NCBI RefSeq assembly: GCF_001591645.1
Contig: NZ_BCVH01000027.1
Location: 1-50,885, forward strand
From: Robertmurraya korlensis NBRC 107688
Lineage (GTDB): Bacteria; Bacillota; Bacilli; Bacillales; Cytobacillaceae
Direction: 5' to 3'
Length of the DNA stretch: 50,885 nt
How positions within the stretch are numbered: position 1 is the stretch's first letter; each line of letters begins with the position of its first letter. The notes under the pieces are model-generated. The model saw nothing but the letters and a program-made list of their open reading frames with translations. It was not told the DNA's origin and did no database searches. This document shows, in pieces, positions 44,468 to 50,885 of the stretch. Both the position numbers and the translations under genes were made by a program.

Positions 44468-44785
44468 TTGAAAAAAATACTTGTCCCCATATTCACTCTA
44501 GTATTAATAGTCACTTCTTTTGCAGCTGGCCATGCAGAGCAGCCGGGCTTGGATTATAAAAAGTTTGGAAGAATTGCAACAGCTGTTGTTATTGAAGATT
44601 ATCCTGGACAGAAGGTAGTGGAATATAAGTACGAGGGAAGAGAGAAACTAGCTGAAAATAAGGTGTTGGATTCATTCCGATTCCAAGTAATGGTAAATGG
44701 CAAGGGACAGTTTGTGACTGTCAAAATTACGCATGACAATAGTGCAGGGAAAGAACTAACGATTACACTAGAAGAAGAGAAATAA
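44468..44785 (+). CDS. yhdC: YhdC-like secreted protein (DUF3889)
   Basis: 105 residues with a signal peptide (about 1-23, ending AGHA). The mature part is a small alpha/beta domain (DYKKFGRIATAVVIEDYPGQ, then FRFQVMVNGKGQFVTV). Function unknown. TTG start after AAGGAGG. Second gene after the M14 peptidase; a terminator follows. Confidence 0.8.
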   Translation: MKKILVPIFTLVLIVTSFAAGHAEQPGLDYKKFGRIATAVVIEDYPGQKVVEYKYEGREKLAENKVLDSFRFQVMVNGKGQFVTVKITHDNSAGKELTITLEEEK

Positions 44786-44790
44786 AGGTA

Positions 44791-44827
44791 AAAGCAGGGC
44801 TCTTAAAAATTAGGGTTCTGCTTTTTT
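44791..44827 (+). terminator. Terminator after yhdC-like gene
   Basis: AAAGCAGGGCTCTT pairs imperfectly with TAGGGTTCTGCTTT, followed by six T. Confidence 0.75.
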
Positions 44828-44839
44828 GCATTCTATAGT

Positions 44840-44868
44840 ACATCATTCTCTCTCTCGGTTCATACATT
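44840..44868 (+). promoter_or_regulatory. Putative sigma-E promoter of spoVR
   Basis: The -10 CATACATT (44861-44868) matches sigma-E at seven of eight bases. The -35 region around 44840-44847 (ACATCAT) is weak. It is 30 bp before the spoVR start. spoVR is sigma-E controlled in B. subtilis. Confidence 0.5.
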
Positions 44869-44898
44869 GTGATAAGAGCAAAAAGGGGGAGAAAGCTA

Positions 44899-46311
44899 AT
44901 GCGTGAACAAGAACAGAAGGATTTACAGTATGCCATTGAAGAGATAACGGAGATAGCGGTTGGCTTTGGACTCGATTTTTATCCAATGCGTTATGAAATT
45001 TGTCCGTCTGAAATTATTTATACATTTGGAGCATATGGCATGCCAACAAGATTTTCCCATTGGAGCTTTGGCAAGCAGTTTCATAAAATGAAGCTTCACT
45101 ATGATCTTGGATTGTCAAAAATTTATGAACTTGTTATTAACTCTGACCCTTGTTATGCATTCTTATTGGATTCCAATTCCCTTATTCAAAACAAGCTAAT
45201 TGTTGCCCATGTTCTAGCCCACTGTGACTTTTTTAAAAATAATGTTCGATTCCAAAATACAAAAAGAGATATGGTAGAAAGTATGGCTGCAACAGCAGAG
45301 AGAATTCGGCAATACGAAGTTAAATATGGAAAACACGAAGTTGAAACATTTCTTGATGCGGTACTTGCGATTGAAGAACATATTGACCCTTCATTAATGA
45401 GACCAAAGCTTGCTTGGAGTATGAAGGATGTTGAATATGAAGAGGAAGTTGTCGCGATAAGTCCTTATGATGACTTATGGGATTTGGATGAAAAGGATAG
45501 AAAGAAGCCTGAACCTTTACGAAGAAAGAAGAAATTCCCTCCACAGCCTGAGAAGGATCTATTATTATTTATTGAAAGTTACAGCCGTGAATTATCAGAC
45601 TGGCAACGTGATATTTTGACAATGATGCGCGAAGAAATGCTATATTTCTGGCCACAGCTGGAAACAAAGATTATGAACGAAGGGTGGGCATCGTTTTGGC
45701 ACCAAAGAATCCTCCGTGAGATGGATTTAACGAGTGGGGAAGCATTAGAGTTTGCGAAACTAAATGCAGGTGTTGTCCAGCCATCCAGAACAGGAATAAA
45801 CCCATATTACCTTGGGCTGAAGATATTTGAGGATATCGAGGATCGATACAATAATCCAACCGAGGAAATGAAGCGTCGAGGAGTCCAACCTGGGTCGGGT
45901 CGCGAGAAGATGTTTGAAGTGCGTGAAATTGAATCGGATATTTCCTTTCTCCGTAATTATTTAACAAAAGATCTCGTTATGCGTGAGGATATGTATTTGT
46001 TCCAAAAGCAAGGAAAGGATTATAAGGTTGTTGATAAAGCATGGGAAAATGTTCGAGATCAGCTAGTAAGTATGAGAGTGAATGGTGGATTTCCTTACTT
46101 AATGGTAACAGATGGAGATTACATGAAAAACGGTGAGCTTTATATTAAGCATGGGTATGAAGGGATTGAACTTGATATAAAATATTTGGAAAAGGTTATG
46201 CCATATATCCATCAGCTTTGGGGAAGAAGTATTCATATGGAAACGGTTATTGAAGGGAAAAATATGCTTTATACGTACGATGGGAAAAGTATTCATAGAA
46301 AGTATTTATAG
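44899..46311 (+). CDS. spoVR: Stage V sporulation protein R
   Basis: 470 residues, all-helical, cytoplasmic. Signature text: [58 protein letters not shown] and [10 protein letters not shown]. Needed for normal spore cortex in B. subtilis; biochemical role unknown. It commonly forms a conserved set with PrkA and YhbH, both present 33-36 kb to the left. ATG 44899 follows GGGGGAG; an in-frame upstream start (44869) overlaps the -10 region of the proposed promoter and is less likely. Confidence 0.96.
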   Translation: MREQEQKDLQYAIEEITEIAVGFGLDFYPMRYEICPSEIIYTFGAYGMPTRFSHWSFGKQFHKMKLHYDLGLSKIYELVINSDPCYAFLLDSNSLIQNKLIVAHVLAHCDFFKNNVRFQNTKRDMVESMAATAERIRQYEVKYGKHEVETFLDAVLAIEEHIDPSLMRPKLAWSMKDVEYEEEVVAISPYDDLWDLDEKDRKKPEPLRRKKKFPPQPEKDLLLFIESYSRELSDWQRDILTMMREEMLYFWPQLETKIMNEGWASFWHQRILREMDLTSGEALEFAKLNAGVVQPSRTGINPYYLGLKIFEDIEDRYNNPTEEMKRRGVQPGSGREKMFEVREIESDISFLRNYLTKDLVMREDMYLFQKQGKDYKVVDKAWENVRDQLVSMRVNGGFPYLMVTDGDYMKNGELYIKHGYEGIELDIKYLEKVMPYIHQLWGRSIHMETVIEGKNMLYTYDGKSIHRKYL

Positions 46312-46317
46312 AGAGGA

Positions 46318-46351
46318 ATAACCCCATTCAGGATTTGAATGGGGTTATACT
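46318..46351. terminator. Bidirectional terminator between spoVR and phoA
   Basis: ATAACCCCATTCA pairs with TGAATGGGGTTAT around GGATT-type loop bases. Convergent genes on both sides. Confidence 0.85.
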
Positions 46352-46353
46352 AT

Positions 46354-47988
46354 TTATTCCCCTTTTTTTACCAGTTCAACCGCTTCTTTTGATACATAGA
46401 ATGTTCCATTCGATTGAACAGTTACACTTCTTACATTCTTTGTTTCGCCATTAATAACAACAATGTCTTTATTAACTGGTAATTCAGCAACTGTTTTTCC
46501 TTTTTTCACAACAAGAATAGGGTTTTCTTTGTTTGTCGAATCTACGCTTATAGTAGCTCCAATTGTTTTAAAAGCAGATTCTGCATTAACAAATAATTGG
46601 TTATCTAGTTTCTTTAAGTCAAATCCCATAGCGCTAGCTACTGAATGTGCAATGTCTGTATTTTCAATAAAACCAACAGGCTTTCCAGGTCCGTAAGAAT
46701 ACATAAACAAATCCTCACCTGTATGGCCACCAGTTGTAAAACCGATGTTCGCACGAGTAGCAAGAAGTTGAACAAGTGTCTTTCTTAAATCAGTTGAACC
46801 CACAATAGCTGCTTTTTCTTCCTCTGAAGGATTTACAATTCCATATAGAGCAGCTACTTCTAACGCATTTGATTTATTTGCGTTTAACTGACTTAATGCA
46901 CCTTCAAGTGTCATTTTTGCTGGCTTTAGTGGATCAATGAATTCTGAAACAGGCATAGATGGGTAAGTACCACTTGTACTTTGGTTTCCGATTGAAATAC
47001 CACTGTTTCCATGATCTGACACGGCAATAACCATTGTGTTTTTATCTTTTTTTGCAAACTCAAGAGCTTCTTTTACAGCAGCGTCAAATGCAAGAGTATC
47101 GCTAATCATACCAATCGCGTCGTTTGCATGTGCAGCCCAGTCAGGTTTACTTCCTTCAACAAATAAGAAGAATCCATCTTTATCTTTAGAAAGAGTTTCT
47201 ATCCCTTTCTTTGTCATTTCAGCCAAGGTAGGTTCTTCCGGTTTAGTAGTGGAACGATCCATGTCGTAGGCCATAGCAGAAGGAGCGAATGATCCCCATA
47301 ATTTATTCGATTTAGAATTTAATAATTCCTCTCGAGTATCTACAAAGTCATAACCTTTGCTAACAATTGTATCAAGTAAGTTTTCTCCGTCCTTACGGCT
47401 CTCAGGAAGTAGAGACTTTTTTCCTCCACCTAAAACAACATCCATGTCTTGATATACTTGTTGTTCGGCAATATTGTCATAATCGCTTCTATGTCCTGCG
47501 TGTGATGAGAAGGCTGCAGGAGTTGCGTGTTGAATTTCTGAAGTAGAAATGATTCCTGTTGCTTTTCCGCTAATTTTTGCCCCTTCTAAAACGTTAGCAA
47601 CTGGCTTATAAGGCGTATCTGCTAGAGACGGATCAACCCCAGGGTTTGTAACCGTTGATGGTAAGACTCCGACGTATTTATCGTTTGACTTATTTCCAGT
47701 TGCAAGGGCTGTTCCAGCAGGCGCTGAATCAGTAATAGCAGATTCAGCGGAATATGTACGAACGCCACCTGTTAGTATTTCATCCATAGCAAGTGGTTCC
47801 CCTTTGTACCATCTAGCAAGGGTTGTTGTAGAAGAGCTTACCCCATCCATTACTAGGACAATAACATTCTTTGCTTTTTCAGGGTCTTTTTTTGCTTCAA
47901 CCTTGTCATTACCAGCTGTTAATCCTAATGAACCTAGTGCAAGACTGCTTGCTAAAGTAATCCCCATTACTTTCTTGTTTACCTTCAT
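46354..47988 (-). CDS. phoA: Alkaline phosphatase, PhoA family
   Basis: 544 residues, secreted: signal peptide about 1-32. Metal ligand Asp48 in VLVMDGVS, nucleophile Ser88 in ITDSAPAGTA, later metal sites in EIQHATPAAFSSHAGHR, VEGSKPDWAAHAND, SDHGNSG and TGGHTGED. A C-terminal extension of about 70 residues (VVINGETKNVRSVTVQ) looks like a small beta domain with copper-amine-oxidase-like repeat character. It releases phosphate from phosphomonoesters outside the cell. ATG follows GGAGGAGAAGG. A three-repeat PhoP box in front shows phosphate-starvation control. Next to spoVR as in B. subtilis. Confidence 0.95.
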   Translation of the reverse strand: MKVNKKVMGITLASSLALGSLGLTAGNDKVEAKKDPEKAKNVIVLVMDGVSSSTTTLARWYKGEPLAMDEILTGGVRTYSAESAITDSAPAGTALATGNKSNDKYVGVLPSTVTNPGVDPSLADTPYKPVANVLEGAKISGKATGIISTSEIQHATPAAFSSHAGHRSDYDNIAEQQVYQDMDVVLGGGKKSLLPESRKDGENLLDTIVSKGYDFVDTREELLNSKSNKLWGSFAPSAMAYDMDRSTTKPEEPTLAEMTKKGIETLSKDKDGFFLFVEGSKPDWAAHANDAIGMISDTLAFDAAVKEALEFAKKDKNTMVIAVSDHGNSGISIGNQSTSGTYPSMPVSEFIDPLKPAKMTLEGALSQLNANKSNALEVAALYGIVNPSEEEKAAIVGSTDLRKTLVQLLATRANIGFTTGGHTGEDLFMYSYGPGKPVGFIENTDIAHSVASAMGFDLKKLDNQLFVNAESAFKTIGATISVDSTNKENPILVVKKGKTVAELPVNKDIVVINGETKNVRSVTVQSNGTFYVSKEAVELVKKGE

Positions 47989-48023
47989 TCCTTCTCCTCC
48001 ATTCGTTTAACTCTACTTTTGTA

Positions 48024-48066
48024 AGTATACAGACGGAGTTTTAATAGAATGTTAATAAAATGTAAA
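48024..48066 (-). promoter_or_regulatory. PhoP box and promoter of alkaline phosphatase
   Basis: Minus strand: TTTACA (48066-48061), TTAACA (48055-48050) and TTAAAA (48044-48039), direct repeats with an exact 11-bp period. A -10 TATACT at 48029-48024 follows, extended by TG. This is the PhoP core-binding arrangement (TT[A/T/C]A[C/T]A repeats) of Pho-regulon genes. Confidence 0.8.
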
Positions 48067-48107
48067 TCTATTATATAAATGTAAAAAAACAGGAATAGGA
48101 ATGCGGA

Positions 48108-48140
48108 CTATAAAAAAACCTTAATATGAATGTATTAAGA
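48108..48140 (-). terminator. Weak hairpin beyond the C39 peptidase gene
   Basis: On the minus strand CTTAATACA pairs with TATTAAG, followed by GTTTTTTTATAG. The stem is AT rich but the T run is good. Confidence 0.5.
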
Positions 48141-48926
48141 TTATAAAACAACAATTGCTTGGCTACCCATTTGTTGCCATGCTTGAATGAATGATTCTCG
48201 ATCAAGCTTTTGATTTTTTTCTCCATAAGGGTTATTGATATAGATAGTATCGGTATCAAAGCCTGTGATGACAACACTATGCATTTTATAAGTGATTTCA
48301 ACCTCGCCCTGCGGTGTTTGCCACGTTTCAAATTCGTCAATTGGAGCGAAGGTGGAGGTGGTAATGATCCAAACAGGATGACCTTCAGCGACTTGTTTTA
48401 ATAAATCATCAAATGATTGATTTGTTAAGTCAATTACATGGTCCGAGTAATTTGTTGCAAGGTCATATATAGGGCCGTGGTATACTCCTAGTCCAGGTCC
48501 GTCTTCCATATTCCCAACAAACCCATTATTAGGATTTCCGTACTCACCACTATTATATCGGAGTGGTGTACGTACAATTTCTTCAGCTAATTGATTCTTA
48601 GTTACCTCAAGACCATTATATTGTAAAATCATTGCTAAGCTTGTTACTTCACAACCATTGTATAATCTAGGACTATCCATTTGGTTTAATAATGGTACAT
48701 CAAGAATAGTCTCAGTTATTTTTTGTCCATCTTCAGTAATCTCTTCTTCAATTACAGGACTGGTGGAAGAAATTTCTTCCGTGTATAAATTGGTAGTGGT
48801 AGTTTGAATGGCCAAAGTAGTTCCTTCATCGTTAGGGGTAATTTGAGCCAGTTCATCGTTAGATAGAAACAATGCTATAGCAAACAAGGTGCTGGATAAG
48901 AGGATTGCCGGGATCTTATAGTTCAT
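48141..48926 (-). CDS. Secreted C39-like cysteine peptidase
   Basis: 261 residues. Signal peptide or anchor about 5-22, a Thr/Glu-rich linker (about 30-75), then a peptidase C39-like (C39_2) domain: VPLLNQMDSPRLYNGCEVTS with nucleophile Cys92, the catalytic His in MHSVVITGFD (about 214) and NNPYG with the third residue. Related to Bacillus YvpB-like proteins; substrates unknown. ATG follows GAAGGAAGG. Confidence 0.88.
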   Translation of the reverse strand: MNYKIPAILLSSTLFAIALFLSNDELAQITPNDEGTTLAIQTTTTNLYTEEISSTSPVIEEEITEDGQKITETILDVPLLNQMDSPRLYNGCEVTSLAMILQYNGLEVTKNQLAEEIVRTPLRYNSGEYGNPNNGFVGNMEDGPGLGVYHGPIYDLATNYSDHVIDLTNQSFDDLLKQVAEGHPVWIITTSTFAPIDEFETWQTPQGEVEITYKMHSVVITGFDTDTIYINNPYGEKNQKLDRESFIQAWQQMGSQAIVVL

Positions 48927-49048
48927 GAAAACCTTCCTTCTTCATATATTAATAGATTTCATAATCATAAATTCAAAGTATGAACAAATTATTAAGACAC
49001 TGGGAAGAATTGACGACGGTTTAAGGAAGAATTATAGAAAAAGGATGC

Positions 49049-49077
49049 TTGACAGGGGGTTTTTAAAGAGATAAAAT
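49049..49077 (+). promoter_or_regulatory. Strong sigma-A promoter of the DUF2294 gene
   Basis: TTGACA (49049-49054), 17-bp spacer, TAAAAT (49072-49077). It is followed within 30 bp by a hairpin with a T run. Confidence 0.75.
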
Positions 49078-49105
49078 GATTGAAATTTAGATACTAGAGA
49101 GTGAG

Positions 49106-49151
49106 AAAAGGTATATTTTTTCTGCTATATAGTAGGGAGTATACCTTTTTT
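49106..49151 (+). terminator. Attenuator-like terminator in the leader of the DUF2294 gene
   Basis: AAAAGGTATA (49106-49115) is perfectly complementary to TATACCTTTT (49140-49149), continuing as six T. The 24-base loop contains a partial palindrome CTATATAG. It lies between the promoter and the ribosome site, so it should limit expression unless something prevents folding. Confidence 0.6.
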
Positions 49152-49167
49152 AAGTAAGAGGTGAATG

Positions 49168-49530
49168 ATGAAGAAAACAAAGGGTTCTATGGAGGCGGAA
49201 ATTAGTAAAGCTATTACTCAATGGGAGAAGGACTACTTAGGCAGAGGATCAATATCAGTAAAGGCAGATATTCTAAGGGATATGATCATTGTAACTTTAA
49301 AAGGAATTTTAACTCCAGCTGAGTATTCGGTATGTGAAACAAAAGATGGGATGTTATCCATTAAACGTACACGTGCTGATTTAGTTGAGTCTGGAACAAG
49401 TGACTTAAAACTACTAATTACCCATATTACTGGCCAAATGGTGCTGAATTTTCATACTGATATAAGTACTCGTACAGGAGAAAGAGTAATGATTTTCCGT
49501 TTACAAGGTGATCTTGAAAAGGAGTTTTAA
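49168..49530 (+). CDS. DUF2294 domain protein
   Basis: 120-residue soluble alpha/beta protein of the DUF2294 family: EAEISKAITQWEKDYLGRG, RDMIIVTLKGILTPAE and DLKLLITHITGQMVLNFHTD. Function not established. ATG 49168 is preferred over the adjoining ATG 49165 because AGAGGTGA is then 4 bases away rather than abutting. The upstream leader contains a terminator-like hairpin. No terminator is obvious before the riboswitch that follows. Confidence 0.8.
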   Translation: MKKTKGSMEAEISKAITQWEKDYLGRGSISVKADILRDMIIVTLKGILTPAEYSVCETKDGMLSIKRTRADLVESGTSDLKLLITHITGQMVLNFHTDISTRTGERVMIFRLQGDLEKEF

Positions 49531-49607
49531 TTAATTTATTATTATTTTTCCATTGACGATTTTTCAAAAGCATCATATGATAATCTTAAGAATTTAATAA
49601 GATATTC

Positions 49608-49729
49608 CTTAAAGGGGAGTAGCTTTTACAACAAAGTCGTCATTTCAGAGGCACCTTGCTCTCGGCTTTGTTGGCAACAATACCTGTTGTTAGCAAGACC
49701 TTTACCTATCATGGTAAAGGTCTTTTTTG
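49608..49729 (+). promoter_or_regulatory. yybP-ykoY (Mn2+) riboswitch with terminator platform
   Basis: The aptamer shows the conserved AAAGGGGAGTAGC (49611-49623), GTCGTCATTTC, CTCGGCTTTG and GCAAGACCTT (49693-49702). The terminator GACCTTTACC-TATCAT-GGTAAAGGTC plus six T (49697-49728) shares the 3' strand of P1, so aptamer folding and termination exclude each other. Known biology: Mn2+ binding stabilises the aptamer and turns expression on. The regulated gene is the TerC-family exporter that follows. Confidence 0.93.
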
Positions 49730-49876
49730 CGTCTCAAACCTTTACCAAAATATAGTATTTGGGAAGGGGGAGAGTGTAAGAATCAGTAAATGAATGCATG
49801 AGATTTAATCGTTATAGATATGGAATGTCAAAAGAGTACTTGGTGGAGAGTTCTCAATTGAAAGGGGAAACGAAAA

Positions 49877-50653
49877 TTGGATCTTAGTTTATTATTAGAA
49901 TATGGTTGGGTATTATTAGTTCTTATTGCATTAGAGGGATTACTTGCGGCAGATAATGCCCTTGTATTAGCTATTATGGTAAAGCATTTACCTGAAGAAG
50001 AAAGAAAAAGGGCACTATTTTATGGTTTAGCAGGTGCTTTTATTTTTAGATTTGCTTCCTTATTTGTTATTTCTTTCTTAGTGGATGTATGGCAAGTTCA
50101 GGCAATAGGTGCGATCTACCTATTATTTATCGCCATAAATCATATTGCTAGGAAACTTTTTAAGAAGAAACTTGAAGAGAAAATAAATGAAAAAGAAAAG
50201 CAAGAAAAGAAATCGGGTTTCTGGACAACAGTGATCAAAGTTGAGTTAGCTGACATAGCTTTTGCAGTAGATTCAATTTTAGCGGCAGTTGCTTTAGCCG
50301 TAGCTTTACCAGATACCCCACTTCCTCCTATCGGTGGTTTAGATGGAGGTAAGTTCTTAGTTATCTTTGCTGGAGGTTTAATTGGGTTAATTATCATGCG
50401 TTTTGCAGCAAACTTCTTTGTAACACTTCTGGCCAAGCGCCCGGGTTTAGAAATCGCTGCATTTGCTATTGTAGGTTGGGTAGGGGTAAAACTGGCAGTA
50501 TACACATTATCACACCCAGCATTATCCGTACTTCCTAATACATTTGCAAAGTCACCTGAATGGAAAATTACTTTCTATATAGTATTAGTTCTGATTGCAT
50601 TAGCTGGTTGGTTTCTCTCAAAGGAAGTGAAGGAAGTAGAAAACGCAGCATAA
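49877..50653 (+). CDS. TerC-family membrane protein (YkoY/MeeY-like), manganese export
   Basis: 258 residues with seven to nine membrane segments. Family motifs LEGLLAADNALVLA and ELADIAFAVDSILA carry the paired acidic residues thought to handle the metal. A charged cytoplasmic loop (KKKLEEKINEKEKQEKKS) lies at about 95-115. Bacillus TerC proteins under this riboswitch export Mn2+ and help metallate secreted enzymes. TTG start after AAGGGG. A strong terminator follows. Confidence 0.92.
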   Translation: MDLSLLLEYGWVLLVLIALEGLLAADNALVLAIMVKHLPEEERKRALFYGLAGAFIFRFASLFVISFLVDVWQVQAIGAIYLLFIAINHIARKLFKKKLEEKINEKEKQEKKSGFWTTVIKVELADIAFAVDSILAAVALAVALPDTPLPPIGGLDGGKFLVIFAGGLIGLIIMRFAANFFVTLLAKRPGLEIAAFAIVGWVGVKLAVYTLSHPALSVLPNTFAKSPEWKITFYIVLVLIALAGWFLSKEVKEVENAA

Positions 50654-50656
50654 CGA

Positions 50657-50699
50657 AAAAAAGTGTTCATTAGAATTATCTAATGAACACTTTTTTTCG
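50657..50699 (+). terminator. Terminator after the TerC gene
   Basis: AAAAAAAGTGTTCATTAGA pairs with TCTAATGAACACTTTTTTT around ATTA. Confidence 0.92.
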
Positions 50700-50720
50700 A
50701 CAAAAAATGATAAAAATCTA

Positions 50721-50749
50721 TTGACGATAAAAAACACTGATGGTATTAT
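50721..50749 (+). promoter_or_regulatory. Upstream promoter of a tandem pair (possible rrn P1)
   Basis: TTGACG (50721-50726), 17-bp spacer, TATTAT (50744-50749). No gene starts within the window downstream. Confidence 0.65.
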
Positions 50750-50810
50750 AAGAATCTGCTTACGAAACAACACACATTTAAATGCCTCAATAAAAAAATA
50801 TAAAAAAGTG

Positions 50811-50839
50811 TTGACGAGATAAGCAGAAAATGTTATTCT
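50811..50839 (+). promoter_or_regulatory. Downstream promoter of a tandem pair (possible rrn P2)
   Basis: TTGACG (50811-50816), 17-bp spacer, TATTCT (50834-50839), preceded by an A/T-rich UP-element-like stretch. Two strong promoters 90 bp apart with no coding sequence before the window edge suggest a stable-RNA operon beyond it. Confidence 0.65.
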
Positions 50840-50885
50840 AATATAGTTGCTTCCGAGCGACGATGTAATGAATGATAACAATTTG

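Noticed and set aside
50140-50505. 121-codon minus-strand frame inside the TerC gene
   Set aside because: Antisense shadow of a well-conserved membrane protein gene with no ribosome site.

Overview
This window is chromosomal DNA of a low-GC, endospore-forming member of the Bacillaceae. The evidence is purine-rich Shine-Dalgarno sites (AGGAGG/GAGGTG) with frequent TTG and GTG starts, U-tailed hairpin terminators, sporulation genes (prkA, yhbH, spoVR, sigma-E-like promoters) and gene orders matching B. subtilis: queG-yhbB-trmL with prkA and yhbH; yhcT-yhcU; yhdB/yhdC with spoVR-phoA. No transposase, phage gene or CRISPR array was seen.

Layout. 1-4.1 kb: tRNA-Leu(CAA), a PAS-PAS-GGDEF-EAL protein, a KinB-like sensor kinase broken by one frameshift and one stop codon, and tRNA-Gly(UCC). 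4.1-13 kb: solo B3/B4 protein, queG, amidase, trmL, nfsA-like nitroreductase, a 30-residue membrane peptide, prkA, a redox protein whose active site contains an in-frame TGA (predicted selenocysteine), and yhbH. 13-21 kb: beta-glucoside PTS with 6-phospho-beta-glucosidase, a membrane GGDEF/HD-GYP protein, an atypical SDR and a YdjM-like membrane protein. 21-27 kb: HemD-like and SirB-like siroheme genes (minus), CoA pyrophosphatase, LuxR-type regulator, STAS protein, a hypothetical and proC. 27.2-37.8 kb: six tightly packed genes forming a signalling/exopolysaccharide operon. 38-50.9 kb: housekeeping genes including pgcA, M14 peptidase, spoVR, alkaline phosphatase under a PhoP box, C39 peptidase, a DUF2294 gene behind an attenuator-like hairpin, a yybP-ykoY (Mn2+) riboswitch with a TerC exporter, and tandem strong promoters at the right edge.

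How the genes work together. Three proteins make or break c-di-GMP. The six-gene operon (HPt-REC-GGDEF-REC, membrane HEAT protein, processive GT2 glycosyltransferase, very large membrane-anchored GH-A-like protein, stand-alone REC, CHASE3-like hybrid kinase) reads as a phosphorelay coupled to c-di-GMP and surface polysaccharide production. It is one of the two most interesting objects here. The other is the 180-codon UxxC peroxiredoxin-like gene at 10939-11481: it has a UGA codon at the first redox position, a 7-bp hairpin with an AGUU loop 25 nt downstream, its own promoter and terminator, and an undamaged reading frame. Ordinary gene calling would truncate it at its N-terminus.
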